Below are positions 1 through 10,130 of a DNA stretch of 64,000 nucleotides, in pieces (position 1 is the first letter of the stretch; each line of letters opens with the position of its first letter). The stretch lies in assembly GCA_050633825.1 (NCBI GenBank), contig JBOEHG010000020.1, forward strand, positions 1 through 64,000, read 5' to 3'. The DNA comes from CANLBN01 sp050633825 (lineage in GTDB: Bacteria > Pseudomonadota > Gammaproteobacteria > Pseudomonadales > Cellvibrionaceae). The position numbers and the translations under genes are program-made. The notes under the pieces were generated by a model, which was not told the origin of the DNA, made no database searches, and was given only the letters and a program-made list of their open reading frames with translations.

Positions 1-1586
1 CTAGTGTTCGTTGCTTGTGCGGTTTTCTCAGACTCAGACAAAATTTGTGTTAGATTTTCATTGATGCTTTCACTGACTTGACTTTGTTCTTTAGCCGAAT
101 TGGCAATTTGAGAATTCATGGTGTTGATAGCGCTGACGGCTTCTACAATTTCATCAAGACGAGCACCTGCACTGGCAGAATGCCCTACTGTTTCTTCTCC
201 AGCTGCTTTACTGGATTGCATTACGGTTACTGCTTCTTCTGAACCATTTTGTAGTCGTTCTATCATACCTTGAATTTCTTGAGTGCTATCTTGTGTTCGG
301 CTTGCCAGTGTGCGAACCTCATCGGCAACAACAGCAAAGCCCCGGCCTTGTTCCCCGGCGCGTGCGGCTTCAATTGCAGCATTCAACGCTAGTAGGTTTG
401 TTTGTTCGGCAATGCCACGAATAACATCAAGCACGGAAACAATTTCACCCACATCTTCTTTTAGGTTGTTAATAACGCCAGAGGCTTTGTCCACTTCATT
501 GACCAGTGATTTAACGGAATCAATACTGGTGGCAACCACACTTTTCACGTCTCGACAGCTGTTGTTGGCAGCGTCAGCAGAGCTTGCAGCGTGGGCAGCA
601 CTGGATGAGACTTCTTGTGCCGAGTGTGACATTTCATTCATGGCCGTTGTGACCATATCAGTTTGGTGTTGCTGGTTGCTAACGGATGCAGTAATTTGAG
701 AAGAAAGCTCATTACTTTTATCAGCAGAGTCTGTAACAGCAACTGCTGTTTCCGCTGTTTTTCTTACCAGTGTATGCACTTTTTCAACAAATAAATTAAA
801 CCCAGTAGCTAATGAACCCACCTCATCATTGGTTTTAACGTCCAAGCGTTGAGTTAAGTCACCCTCTTCACTGGCAATATGATTTAGTCTATCAGTGATA
901 TCTCGTAGTGGGTTGACGATAGTATTAGTCAGGGCGAGGCTTAGCATGATTAATATAACTGCTAGAAAGCTTGAAACTATAATAGTTGATATTATGGTTG
1001 AGCTGATTTGTTTAGATTGGTCTGCTTCAAGTTTGGCAATTTCTTCATCAATATCATCAATATAGAATCCTGTGCCGAGCATCCAGTTGAGTTCGGGTAT
1101 CCAAGTAGCGTAGGAAAGCTTCATAAAAGTGCCTTCTTTTCCAGGTTTGGGCCAGTCGTAAAGGACATGTCCACCTCCATTTTTTCCCGCTGCGGTTAAT
1201 TCTCGAACAAGATAAATGCCCGATTTTGATTTTGCATCCCATATGCTTTTGCCAATCAGTTTGGTGTTGGCATTAGCGGTTGACACTCCCTTTTCATCAT
1301 TGGCAAAAAAATAGCCACTCTCGCCGAAAGTTAATGTTCCGAGCTTTTCTGTTACCGCTTTACTGTCTATTTCAGGTTGATCTAGTAAACCCCTGATAGC
1401 ATTATGAGCAATCTCTGTATATTGCTTCAATTCAGCTTTTTTGGATTCCATCAATCTTTCTCTGGTCGATGTTATATTTTCCATTGAAAGTTTATTGATA
1501 TTATGAATATTAATCGTCGTTATACCGATAGCGCTTATAAAAACAGTCAGTATTGATAATGCCAGTATTTTAGTCTTAATAGTCAT
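1..1586 (-). CDS. Methyl-accepting chemotaxis protein, 3' end cut by window
   Basis: Chemoreceptor that passes a periplasmic signal to CheA/CheW. The reading frame is open for 528 codons from the ATG at 1586 to the window edge, so only a few C-terminal residues should be missing. An N-terminal membrane segment (about residues 5-25) is followed by a single-Cache type sensor domain; the stretch WMLGTGFYIDDID, encoded near 1060-1085, is typical of that family. A HAMP-like region and the signalling hairpin follow. The hairpin core, encoded about 305-410, reads ALNAAIEAARAGEQGRGFAVV and is diagnostic. A GGAA ribosome site precedes the ATG. It is transcribed away from the SIMPL gene. The ligand cannot be told; sCache_2 domains often bind small organic acids, which is family knowledge only. 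Confidence 0.93.
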   Translation of the reverse strand, partial: MTIKTKILALSILTVFISAIGITTINIHNINKLSMENITSTRERLMESKKAELKQYTEIAHNAIRGLLDQPEIDSKAVTEKLGTLTFGESGYFFANDEKGVSTANANTKLIGKSIWDAKSKSGIYLVRELTAAGKNGGGHVLYDWPKPGKEGTFMKLSYATWIPELNWMLGTGFYIDDIDEEIAKLEADQSKQISSTIISTIIVSSFLAVILIMLSLALTNTIVNPLRDITDRLNHIASEEGDLTQRLDVKTNDEVGSLATGFNLFVEKVHTLVRKTAETAVAVTDSADKSNELSSQITASVSNQQHQTDMVTTAMNEMSHSAQEVSSSAAHAASSADAANNSCRDVKSVVATSIDSVKSLVNEVDKASGVINNLKEDVGEIVSVLDVIRGIAEQTNLLALNAAIEAARAGEQGRGFAVVADEVRTLASRTQDSTQEIQGMIERLQNGSEEAVTVMQSSKAAGEETVGHSASAGARLDEIVEAVSAINTMNSQIANSAKEQSQVSESINENLTQILSESEKTAQATNT

Positions 1587-1773
1587 AAATAGGATTCCGC
1601 AAAAAAAATGGTACAACTTTTTTGAGTGTAGTACAGAATCATTAAAAGTCACCCGAAGTTATGGATTTATGAGATGTTGACGGTTTGGTAGTTTGCCGCC
1701 TTACTTTACCGGTATACTTAGCCCCTGATTAAGTTATTGAATTAACAATCTTTTATTGAAAGTTTGGGAGGGT

Positions 1774-2517
1774 ATGACCTTGTTTAAGTGGTTTCTAGCA
1801 GTGTATTTATCGGTGGGGCTGTCGTTATTGGTTTCAAATGTTTCTGCGGGCGGCCATGGGGTTGATGATAGTGATACTCTTTCTGTCAGGGGAGAAGCCC
1901 AGTTAATGGTGCCGCCAGATCAGGTAATCGTTTCAGTGGGCGTATTGTCTGAGGCGAAAGTGGCCAAGAAAGCCTTGGCGATCAACAGTCGATTGATGCA
2001 GCAAGTTATTGATGCACTCCGTGCGGTAGGTATCACTAAGAAGGAATACAGTACCCGTCAATTGAGTGTTCAGCCTGTTTGGTCTTCACGCCCTCGCAAT
2101 GCGGACAGCCGTTGGAAGTCAGAAATTACGGGTTATCGTGTCAATAACAACTTGCAAATTAGAACACTTAAGCTTGATTTATTGGGTGACCTTATTAATG
2201 CCGCTACTTCTGCCGGTGCCAATAAAATACAATCTATTCAATTTGGTTTATCCAATCCTCGGCAGCATCGTGGTCAGGCTCTTACACAAGCGGTAGAGAA
2301 TGCCCGCACGGATGCTGATATAGCAGCCAAGGCAGCCGGTGTCAGTATCAAAAAAGTGAAAAGCCTTCAGGTGGATTATGCACCATCAGTTGCTCATGTT
2401 GAAAAGGCAATGGTAATGCGCTCAGCCTTGGCGGATACTGCTCCAGTGCCACCGGTTAATCCGGGAGATATTGCTGTGCGCGCTTCTGTTTCTATTATTT
2501 ATGAATTGGCGCAGTAG
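1774..2517 (+). CDS. SIMPL domain (DUF541) periplasmic protein
   Basis: A protein of about 247 residues with an N-terminal signal sequence (FKWFLAVYLSVGLSLLVSNVSA) followed by a SIMPL/DUF541 domain (about residues 35-245). It shows the family pattern VRGEAQLMVPPDQVIVSVGV near the start and two similar halves. SIMPL proteins (E. coli YggE type) are periplasmic and linked to stress tolerance; the biochemical role is unclear. The start is ambiguous. A strong GGGAGGG site at 1766-1772 lies only one base before the ATG at 1774 but seven bases before an in-frame TTG at 1780, so translation may begin at 1780. A TTG at 1756 is also in frame but lacks a site. It lies 23 bases before radA and may be co-transcribed with it. 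Confidence 0.88.
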   Translation: MTLFKWFLAVYLSVGLSLLVSNVSAGGHGVDDSDTLSVRGEAQLMVPPDQVIVSVGVLSEAKVAKKALAINSRLMQQVIDALRAVGITKKEYSTRQLSVQPVWSSRPRNADSRWKSEITGYRVNNNLQIRTLKLDLLGDLINAATSAGANKIQSIQFGLSNPRQHRGQALTQAVENARTDADIAAKAAGVSIKKVKSLQVDYAPSVAHVEKAMVMRSALADTAPVPPVNPGDIAVRASVSIIYELAQ

Positions 2518-2540
2518 CGCAGAAAAAGGAATCTTAACGA

Positions 2541-3905
2541 GTGGCTAAATCCAAAGTAGCTTATGTGTGCAATGAATGTGGTGATGACTTTACCAAATGG
2601 CAGGGCCAATGTACCAGTTGTGGTGCTTGGAATAGCCTCAGTGAAGTGAGGTTGTCATCGGCTAAAGCCACACCATCTGCCCGAGCGGGTTATGCCGGTG
2701 AACGTGATGCGACAGTGAAAACGTTGGCTGAAATTGACTTAGAGGATATCCCTAGAATACCTACGGGTACGGAGGAGTTGGATCGTGTGTTGGGCGGCGG
2801 TTTAGTTAAGGGCTCAGTTGTTTTAATTGGTGGCCATCCGGGTGCGGGAAAGTCGACATTATTATTGCAGACCTTATGTCATCTTGCAGAAGGGCAGAGT
2901 TGCTTGTATGTCACTGGTGAGGAGTCCTTGCAACAGGTGGCTTTAAGAGCAAACCGTTTGGGGCTTGCAACCGATAAATTAAAGATGCTGTCGGAAACCA
3001 ATGTTGAGCAATTATGTTTAACTGCACAGCAATTAAAGCCACGAGTGATGGTTGTTGATTCGATTCAAGTAATGCACATGGCTGAGGTTCAATCAGCGCC
3101 GGGTAGTGTTGCACAAGTTAGGGAGAGCGCGGCTTTTCTTACCCGCTATGCTAAGCAAACCGGGACAGTATTAATTCTGGTAGGCCATGTTACTAAAGAC
3201 GGCAGCCTTGCAGGTCCTAAAGTACTAGAACATATGATCGATTGTTCCATTTTATTAGAAGGCGAACATGACTCGCGTTACCGTACTTTGCGTGGTAATA
3301 AAAATCGTTTTGGTGCGGTTAACGAATTGGGTGTCTTTGCGATGACTGAGCAAGGCCTAAAGGAAGTGACCAACCCTTCGGCTATTTTTCTACAGCGTGC
3401 AGATGAAATCTCATCGGGCTCTGTAGTGATGGTGGTATGGGAAGGGACGCGCCCGTTACTTGTTGAAATACAAGCGCTGGTGGATGACAGTCATATGGGT
3501 AACCCTCGGCGAGTCGCTGTGGGTTTGGATCAGAATCGCTTAAGTATGTTGCTTGCGGTATTGCATCGTCATGGAGGCTTAATGGTGGGCGATCAAGATG
3601 TGTTTGTAAATGTTGTTGGCGGCGTCAAGGTCGTTGAAACCAGTGCAGATCTATCGTTACTGCTCGCTATTGTCTCCAGCTTTCGTGATCGCCCTTTACC
3701 GCAAACCTTAATTGCTTTTGGCGAGGTGGGGCTGTCGGGTGAAATTCGCCCCGTACCCAGTGGCCAAGAACGTTTGCGAGAAGCCGCAAAACACGGTTTT
3801 AAAAAAGCTATTGTGCCCGCAAATAATATTCCGCGCCAAGCGATCGATGGGCTTGAAATTGTGCCCGTTAAAAAATTAGCAGATGCATTGCGTGCGATTG
3901 AATAA
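2541..3905 (+). CDS. radA: DNA repair protein RadA
   Basis: RecA-like ATPase that aids branch migration and processing of recombination intermediates. At 454 residues it has normal family length. A zinc finger (C10, C13, C24, C27) is followed by Walker A GGHPGAGKST (97-106), the RadA-specific KNRFG motif (about 253-257) and a C-terminal Lon-protease-like domain containing GEVGLSGEIRPV. The start is GTG at 2541, preceded by AAAAAGGA at a good distance. It follows the SIMPL gene closely and converges on the PilZ gene, with 48 bases between the stops and no clear terminator there. Confidence 0.97.
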   Translation: MAKSKVAYVCNECGDDFTKWQGQCTSCGAWNSLSEVRLSSAKATPSARAGYAGERDATVKTLAEIDLEDIPRIPTGTEELDRVLGGGLVKGSVVLIGGHPGAGKSTLLLQTLCHLAEGQSCLYVTGEESLQQVALRANRLGLATDKLKMLSETNVEQLCLTAQQLKPRVMVVDSIQVMHMAEVQSAPGSVAQVRESAAFLTRYAKQTGTVLILVGHVTKDGSLAGPKVLEHMIDCSILLEGEHDSRYRTLRGNKNRFGAVNELGVFAMTEQGLKEVTNPSAIFLQRADEISSGSVVMVVWEGTRPLLVEIQALVDDSHMGNPRRVAVGLDQNRLSMLLAVLHRHGGLMVGDQDVFVNVVGGVKVVETSADLSLLLAIVSSFRDRPLPQTLIAFGEVGLSGEIRPVPSGQERLREAAKHGFKKAIVPANNIPRQAIDGLEIVPVKKLADALRAIE

Positions 3906-3953
3906 ACTAGTACTTAGGGAAAAAACAGGGCGAATAAAAGAAAAGTAAGCGTG

Positions 3954-4343
3954 CTATTGGTGGTAGCTAAATAAAGAAATTAACTCGCGTTCGCAGGCAG
4001 CGTCATCACCTAAATTAAGCATAATAATATTGCGTAGGTGGGTCATGCCATCCACATCCACTTCTAGAAACTTAAAGCCATAGAATTGCCCGTTATTGTG
4101 GGCTTGTTGGGCTTTAATTTTCATTGAGCTGCCATTATCAAAAGAGATTTCGGTCACCACCGGTTGCTCTTCATTAAATGTAAATGGCGTACTACTGCTG
4201 ACTAAAATGCCTTTAAATGAAATATCGATCACATGGCCTAACCACAACTGTTCATCTTGCGATAAGCGGACTTGCGTTACAAAGGGCACGCGGGTGAATT
4301 GTCGTTTCTCGTCGTTATTTACATCTTCATTGATACTAGACAT
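3954..4343 (-). CDS. PilZ domain protein, cyclic-di-GMP binding
   Basis: A 129-residue protein made of little more than one PilZ domain. Both ligand motifs are present: RQFTR (14-18) matches RxxxR, and DISFKG (40-45) matches D/NxSxxG, so cyclic-di-GMP binding is predicted. There is no signal peptide or membrane segment, so it should be a cytoplasmic effector. It resembles the small PilZ proteins that act on pili, flagella or polysaccharide synthesis, but its partner is not visible. It is read toward radA and lies downstream of nothing obvious on its own strand, so it is probably a single-gene unit. Confidence 0.9.
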   Translation of the reverse strand: MSSINEDVNNDEKRQFTRVPFVTQVRLSQDEQLWLGHVIDISFKGILVSSSTPFTFNEEQPVVTEISFDNGSSMKIKAQQAHNNGQFYGFKFLEVDVDGMTHLRNIIMLNLGDDAACERELISLFSYHQ

Positions 4344-4496
4344 AGGCTTCTACACTTTTTACATTTGCCTTTACGGCTTTGTTTTACTTAGTCAGAGTTT
4401 CTTTAAGTGTAGAAGGCAAGCGAGGGGGCTGCAAGCGACGAGATTCTCATCGCTTGCAAATAACCGTTATTGGCAGGAAGTTAGGTTGGCAGGATC

Positions 4497-6161
4497 TTAA
4501 GTTTTGATTGGCTTGTATTTCATGCGTTGTGGTTGCGCCTTATCTCCTTTGCGAGCCAATAGGTCTTCATGGTATTCCGTGTAGTTGCCTTCAAAGAAGA
4601 CGATTTCACTATCGCCTTCATAAGCAAGAATATGGGTTGCAATTCGATCTAGGAACCAGCGATCATGGGAAATAACCAATGCGCAGCCGGGGAAGGTCAG
4701 TAAAGCATCTTCAAGGGCGCGCAGTGTCTCTACGTCTAGGTCATTAGAGGGTTCATCAAGTAAGAGGACGTTGGCCCCTTGCTTTAAAGTATTCGCCAGA
4801 TGCAAGCGTCCGCGCTCTCCACCTGATAGGTCGCCGACACGTTTTTGTTGGTCAGAGCCTTTAAAGTTGAAGCGACCAACATAAGAGCGTGAGCTGACCT
4901 CATAATTGCCAATGGTCAAAATATCAGCCCCACCGGAAATCGCCTCCCATACATTTTGGTCGTTGTTTAGGTTTTCTCGCCCTTGTTCCACATAAGCAAC
5001 TTTCACTGTATCGCCAAGGATGACCTCTCCGCTATCAGGTTGTTCAGCTCCAGAGATCATGCGAAATAATGTGGATTTACCGGCACCATTACCACCAACG
5101 ATACCAACAATGGCGCCTTTGGGGATAGTGACGTTGAGCTTGTCGATCAATAAGCGATCATTGTAGCTTTTAGATACATTATGAAACTCAATAACTTTGT
5201 CACCTAAACGCTCGCCGGGCGGGATATAAATTTCATTGGTTTCATTTCGATTTTGAAACTCTTGTGATTGGAGTTCATCAAAGCGCTGTAAACGGGCTTT
5301 GTTTTTGGCTTGCCGACCTTTCGGGTTTTGGCGAACCCATTCCAGTTCCGCTTTAATCGCTTTTTGTCGAGAAGCTTCAGAGCGAGCCTCTTGAGCTAAG
5401 CGCTCTTCTTTGGTTTCTAGCCATGTGGAATAGTTGCCTTCATAAGGGATGCCATGGCCTCGGTCGAGTTCAAGAATCCAGCCAGCAGCGTTATCAAGAA
5501 AGTAACGGTCATGGGTGATGGCTACCACTGTGCCGGGAAACTCTTGTAAAAAGCGCTCTAGCCAGAAAACAGATTCCGCATCCAAATGGTTAGTGGGTTC
5601 GTCGAGAAGCAACATATCTGGGCGTGATAACAGTAAACGGCATAGGGCGACGCGACGCTTTTCACCCCCTGATAGCTTACTCACATCAGCATCCCACGGG
5701 GGGAGTCGGAGTGCATCTGCGGCTTGTTCTAGGGTGTTGTTCAGGTTATGTGCATCCCAAGCCTGAATAATATCTTCGTAGCGGGCTTGCTGTTTTGCCA
5801 GTGCATCAAAGTCAGCATCGGGTTCTGCATAATCGGCATAAACCTTATCTAAGCCAGCAAGGGCATCCATTGCTTCTCTAACGCCGTCTTCGACATTACC
5901 GCGTACATCTTTATTTTCATCGAGCTCAGGTTCCTGTGGCAGGTAACCCACTTTAATATCCGGCATTGGGCGAGCTTCGCCGTTATAGTCTTGATCGATA
6001 CCCGCCATAATGCGTAGTAGTGAAGATTTTCCCGAGCCATTGAGTCCCAATACGCCTATTTTTGCGCCCGGGAAAAAGGAGAGAGAGATGTTTTTTAGAA
6101 TTTCTCGTTTAGGTGGGACGACTTTGCCCACCCGGTTCATCGTATAAACATATTGAGCCAT
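4497..6161 (-). CDS. ettA: Energy-dependent translational throttle protein EttA
   Basis: ABC-F ATPase that binds the ribosomal E site and gates the first elongation step according to ATP/ADP. At 554 residues it has normal EttA length. It contains two ABC cassettes: the first Walker A GLNGSGKSS at 39-47 with signature LSGGEKRR near 164, and the second Walker A GGNGAGKST near 357 with signature LSGGERGR. The linker between them is the arm/P-site tether region (about 240-320). The opening QYVYTMNRVGKVVPP and the closing RMKYKPIKT are characteristic of EttA rather than of Uup or YheS. It is divergent from glyA across about 200 bases. Confidence 0.97.
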   Translation of the reverse strand: MAQYVYTMNRVGKVVPPKREILKNISLSFFPGAKIGVLGLNGSGKSSLLRIMAGIDQDYNGEARPMPDIKVGYLPQEPELDENKDVRGNVEDGVREAMDALAGLDKVYADYAEPDADFDALAKQQARYEDIIQAWDAHNLNNTLEQAADALRLPPWDADVSKLSGGEKRRVALCRLLLSRPDMLLLDEPTNHLDAESVFWLERFLQEFPGTVVAITHDRYFLDNAAGWILELDRGHGIPYEGNYSTWLETKEERLAQEARSEASRQKAIKAELEWVRQNPKGRQAKNKARLQRFDELQSQEFQNRNETNEIYIPPGERLGDKVIEFHNVSKSYNDRLLIDKLNVTIPKGAIVGIVGGNGAGKSTLFRMISGAEQPDSGEVILGDTVKVAYVEQGRENLNNDQNVWEAISGGADILTIGNYEVSSRSYVGRFNFKGSDQQKRVGDLSGGERGRLHLANTLKQGANVLLLDEPSNDLDVETLRALEDALLTFPGCALVISHDRWFLDRIATHILAYEGDSEIVFFEGNYTEYHEDLLARKGDKAQPQRMKYKPIKT

Positions 6162-6313
6162 AAGAGTTTATATCCTGAATAAGGTCTATTGAAGTTGTGG
6201 GCACGTTAACGAAAGTCTTCCTATAACTCAATAGTTTCTCAAGATAAGGGCCGTAAGAGCGTTCAGATAGATAGGTTTTATTGGTTTGTTAGTGTAAAAT
6301 TCGCCCTCTTTTC

Positions 6314-6328
6314 GGCCTGACTGGCCGG
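6314..6328 (+). other. GC-rich inverted repeat in the glyA leader
   Basis: CGGCC, five bases, then GGCCG, placed about 35 bases before the glyA start in an otherwise AT-rich leader. It could be a leader hairpin or an operator half-site pair. No known glycine, THF or purine riboswitch or repressor pattern could be recognised around it. Confidence 0.35.
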
Positions 6329-6364
6329 ACTTCATTCCTTTTACATCGCAGAGCTACTAGATCC

Positions 6365-7627
6365 ATGTTTGATAAATCGCAGACCATTGAAACTTTTGAT
6401 CCTGAATTATGGGCCTCTATCCAGTCAGAAGAACGCCGTCAGGAAGAGCATATCGAATTAATTGCATCAGAAAACTACACCAGTCCGATGGTGATGGTGG
6501 CTCAAGGAACGAAGTTAACGAATAAATATGCAGAAGGTTATCCTGGTAAGCGCTATTACGGTGGTTGTGAGTATGTCGATCAGGCCGAGGCGCTAGCGAT
6601 TGAGCGAGCCAAAGAGCTATTTAGTGCTGATTATGCGAATGTTCAGCCTCACTCAGGTTCGCAGGCAAACTCTGCTGTGTTTCAAGCACTTTGTGCCCCT
6701 GGCGATACTGTGCTTGGATTTAGCCTCGCTCATGGTGGCCATTTGACTCATGGAGCATCCGTTAACTTTTCAGGTAAAACCTACAATGCTGTTCAGTATG
6801 GTTTGAATCCAGAAACCGGTGAAGTGGATTATGATGAAGTTGAGCGCTTAGCGCTTGAGCATAAACCACGCATGATTATTGCGGGTTTTTCGGCTTATTC
6901 TCAAATTATGGATTGGCAGCGTTTTCGCGACATAGCGGATAAAGTAGGGGCTTACTTACTTGTCGATATGGCCCATGTTGCCGGTCTGGTTGCTGCAGGT
7001 GTGTACCCTAGCCCCGTTCAAATTGCTGATGTAACAACTTCGACAACCCATAAAACATTGAGAGGCCCTCGTGGCGGTATCATCTTGGCAAAAGCCAACG
7101 AAGAAATTGAAAAAAAATTAAACTCTGCTGTTTTTCCGGGTGGGCAAGGTGGTCCATTAATGCACGTAATTGCAGCGAAAGCGGTAAGCTTTAAAGAAGC
7201 CATGAGCGAAGATTTTAAAGTGTATCAACAACAAGTTGTTGCTAATGCAAAAGCAATGGCTGATACCTTTATTGAGCGCGGTATTAAAATTGTTTCTAAC
7301 GGTACAGAAAATCATCTAATGTTAGTTGATTTAATTGGTAAAGAATATTCTGGTAAAGATGCTGATGCGGCTTTAGGTGCGGCTAATATTACAGTTAATA
7401 AAAACTCAGTTCCTAATGATCCGCGTTCACCCTTTGTTACCTCTGGTTTAAGAGTGGGGACCCCGGCAGTCACCACGCGCGGATTTAAAGAGTCAGAATG
7501 TGTTGATCTTACTCACTGGATGTGTGATGTGCTTGAATCGCTTGAAAAGGGAAATTCGGAAGAGGTTATCGCTTCTGTAAAACAAAAAGTGCTAGAGGTT
7601 TGTGCTAAATATCCTGTGTATGCTTAA
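6365..7627 (+). CDS. glyA: Serine hydroxymethyltransferase
   Basis: PLP enzyme that converts serine and tetrahydrofolate to glycine and 5,10-methylene-THF, the main source of one-carbon units. At 420 residues it has the usual length. The PLP lysine is K230 in TTSTTHKTLRGPRGG. The N-terminal ELIASENYTSP and YAEGYPGKRYYGG motifs are canonical. It is monocistronic by context: divergent from ettA and followed by a hairpin terminator at 7658. Confidence 0.98.
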   Translation: MFDKSQTIETFDPELWASIQSEERRQEEHIELIASENYTSPMVMVAQGTKLTNKYAEGYPGKRYYGGCEYVDQAEALAIERAKELFSADYANVQPHSGSQANSAVFQALCAPGDTVLGFSLAHGGHLTHGASVNFSGKTYNAVQYGLNPETGEVDYDEVERLALEHKPRMIIAGFSAYSQIMDWQRFRDIADKVGAYLLVDMAHVAGLVAAGVYPSPVQIADVTTSTTHKTLRGPRGGIILAKANEEIEKKLNSAVFPGGQGGPLMHVIAAKAVSFKEAMSEDFKVYQQQVVANAKAMADTFIERGIKIVSNGTENHLMLVDLIGKEYSGKDADAALGAANITVNKNSVPNDPRSPFVTSGLRVGTPAVTTRGFKESECVDLTHWMCDVLESLEKGNSEEVIASVKQKVLEVCAKYPVYA

Positions 7628-7657
7628 TTCATCCAGTTGATTGTTCTATTTGACGGT

Positions 7658-7692
7658 GCTGTTAGTGCTTAATGTGCTAACAGCCTGTTTTT
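7658..7692 (+). terminator. Intrinsic terminator of glyA
   Basis: An 8-bp perfect stem, GCTGTTAG (7658-7665) and CTAACAGC (7677-7684), with an 11-base loop, followed by CTGTTTTT. It lies 31 bases after the glyA stop. Confidence 0.8.
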
Positions 7693-7900
7693 ACTAAAAA
7701 AATAATATATACAAGACGTTTTCATATTGCTTTAGGGTCTATACTTACCCGTTAATGATAGAAAAGTATGTAATTGCCACACGGTTTGTTCGCTCCTTTT
7801 TGTGCATGTTTTGCATGCCTTTGCGTATTACTTATACATTAGTATTTAGGTATTGCCTACTTATCGTGCGTGCGAATAATGTCGGCAAAGAGAGAAAATA

Positions 7901-10093
7901 TTGGCTCGGAAATTAGGTGATCGTCGCTTTGGAAAAGTATTTCCCAGTAGATCTGTAGTGGCTACTGGCGATCGTCGCTGGGCGCGAAAAATATTACGAG
8001 ACAGTGGTCAGGAAAAATTACTTGAGCTAATGAATGCTGCTTCCCAGGGTATTCTCATTCACGATTATGATTTTTCGCCTCTCTTTGTTAACAGAAGCTA
8101 CGCGACAACAGTCGGTTATTCTGTTGAGGAAATTCTCTCTCTTGATTATGTAGATCGTCTTTACCCGTCAAATGAAGAGCGCCGTTTGAAGGGTTATTTA
8201 CAGGCGCGCTTGCAAAAATTTTCCAAAACCTCACCGCCGACTGTCTATGAAGTTGAAGTATGCCATAAGGATGGCCAAACGATTATTTTACAGCATTCGG
8301 TTAGTTTGATTGATTGGAAAGGGCTTCCTGCCGTGTTAATTTCTGCGATTGATATTACTGAACAGTATTTATCTCAGCAGGCCTTAGAGTTAAGTGAAGA
8401 ACGCTTTAGGGATTTTGCTGAAAGCGCTTCTGACTGGTGTTGGGAGATGGATGATAATTTACGTTTTTCCTATATGTCAGATAGCTTTGAACGTAATTCA
8501 GGCTACAAAATTAGTGAAGTAATCGGATTTACACGTAAAGAGTTTGTTGAAAAACATAGCCCTGCCGATAGCCTTACATTAGAAGAAAAGCAGCAATGGG
8601 ATGATCATGCAGAATTGCTTGATCGCCATGAATCTTTCTCAAATTTTGAATATAGATGGCGCCACCCTAATGGTTCAACCATTATTTTGAGCGCTAGTGG
8701 TAAACCAATATTCAGTAGTACAGGAAAGTTTTGTGGTTACAGAGGTACTGCTAGCAATATCACTGACGAGAGACAGCTGTCAGAAAAATTAAGTTTTCAG
8801 GCAACCCATGATGAATTAACGGGGTTAATTAATCGCCGGCATTTTGATAGTGAGTTGCATAATACTATTGATGATGCTCATATTAATAATGCCGAACATG
8901 CACTTGTTTTTATGGACCTTGATCGCTTTAAAATAGTGAATGATACCTGCGGTCATATGGCCGGTGATGAATTGCTACAGCAATTGGCAGGCCTGTTTAA
9001 AAAAGTGTTTAGTAAGCGCGATGTATTGGGGCGTTTAGGCGGTGATGAATTTGCCGTTATTATGCGTAATTGTACGGTAAAGCAATCTACGCGCATTACT
9101 GAACGTTTGCATAACGAAATTGATCGTTTTCGTTTTGTTTGGGATGGAAAAAGTTTTACTATCGGTGTCAGTATTGGCGTTGTTGGTATCGATAAGCACA
9201 GTGATAGCGTTTCTCGCCTTTTACAAAATGTTGACAGCGCTTGTTATGTAGCAAAGGAAACAGGGCGAAATAAGACGCATATTTTTTCAGAGAATGATGA
9301 GGATTTGTCTAAGCGCCAAGGGGAAATGCATTGGGCAGCTCGAATCACACAGGCATTAGAAGAAGATGACTTCACTCTTTATGCTCAGCCGATGTTGCCA
9401 TTAAATACCTCGGGTGGGGTTTTTTACGAGCTATTAATTCGCATGAAAGATGGTGAAAGTATGATCTCCCCTCGGGTATTTTTGCCCGCGGCTGAACGTT
9501 ATGATTTATCATTAAATATTGATAAGTGGGTACTGTGCAAAGCTTTAGAATGGGTTCGTGATCACCCTCATGTTTTATCGAAGACACAATTAATTTTTAT
9601 TAACCTTTCGGGTAAGACGATTGGTAAAAAGACATTTCAAGAATATGCAATTAAGCAGTTGCAGCGCTATGGTGTCCCTCCTGAGAAAATTTGTTTTGAA
9701 ATCACTGAAACTACGGCAATTGCCAATTTAGCCGAAGCAGTTAATTTTATTAATAAACTCAAAGAGACGGGGTGCTTTTTTGCTCTGGATGATTTTGGCA
9801 GTGGTGTATCATCTTTCGCTTATCTAAAAAACCTCCCTGTTGATTACTTAAAAATTGACGGTATGTTTATCCGTGATATGAGTGTTAACGAAGTCAATCT
9901 GGCTATGGTGAAATCCATTAATGAAATTAGCCATGTTATGGGTAAAAAGACCATTGCGGAATTTGTGGAAGATGATTCAACATTTGCTCTATTGAGAAAT
10001 ATGGGCATCGATTATGCGCAAGGCTATGCTATTGGGCATCCGGTGCCCCTCGAAGAACTTAGCGAGAATCAGCCGTATTATCTACACGATTAA
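7901..10093 (+). CDS. PAS-PAS-GGDEF-EAL cyclic-di-GMP turnover protein
   Basis: A cytoplasmic 730-residue protein with no membrane segment. Two PAS domains (about 35-155 and 165-290) precede a GGDEF domain and an EAL domain. The GGDEF motif is intact (RLGGDEF, residues 380-384), so diguanylate cyclase activity is possible; no RxxD inhibitory site precedes it at the usual place. The EAL signature is ELL (E510), but the key residues elsewhere (EITET, LDDFGSG, LKIDG, AEFVED, YAQGYAIG) are kept, so phosphodiesterase activity is likely. The start is TTG at 7901 after AAAGAGAG; no in-frame ATG lies upstream before a stop. PAS ligands cannot be predicted. It is probably a single-gene unit. Confidence 0.92.
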   Translation: MARKLGDRRFGKVFPSRSVVATGDRRWARKILRDSGQEKLLELMNAASQGILIHDYDFSPLFVNRSYATTVGYSVEEILSLDYVDRLYPSNEERRLKGYLQARLQKFSKTSPPTVYEVEVCHKDGQTIILQHSVSLIDWKGLPAVLISAIDITEQYLSQQALELSEERFRDFAESASDWCWEMDDNLRFSYMSDSFERNSGYKISEVIGFTRKEFVEKHSPADSLTLEEKQQWDDHAELLDRHESFSNFEYRWRHPNGSTIILSASGKPIFSSTGKFCGYRGTASNITDERQLSEKLSFQATHDELTGLINRRHFDSELHNTIDDAHINNAEHALVFMDLDRFKIVNDTCGHMAGDELLQQLAGLFKKVFSKRDVLGRLGGDEFAVIMRNCTVKQSTRITERLHNEIDRFRFVWDGKSFTIGVSIGVVGIDKHSDSVSRLLQNVDSACYVAKETGRNKTHIFSENDEDLSKRQGEMHWAARITQALEEDDFTLYAQPMLPLNTSGGVFYELLIRMKDGESMISPRVFLPAAERYDLSLNIDKWVLCKALEWVRDHPHVLSKTQLIFINLSGKTIGKKTFQEYAIKQLQRYGVPPEKICFEITETTAIANLAEAVNFINKLKETGCFFALDDFGSGVSSFAYLKNLPVDYLKIDGMFIRDMSVNEVNLAMVKSINEISHVMGKKTIAEFVEDDSTFALLRNMGIDYAQGYAIGHPVPLEELSENQPYYLHD

Positions 10094-10130
10094 TCTGTTT
10101 CGCCTTTCCTGTTTCTCATGTTTACTGAGC

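Noticed and set aside
1057..1242. Open frames on both strands inside the chemoreceptor sensor region
   Set aside because: They lie in other frames of a clear Cache domain, have no ribosome sites and no recognisable protein features.
6162..6364. Glycine, THF or purine regulatory element before glyA
   Set aside because: Only a short GC-rich inverted repeat is visible; no conserved riboswitch core or PurR/MetR-like site could be recognised.
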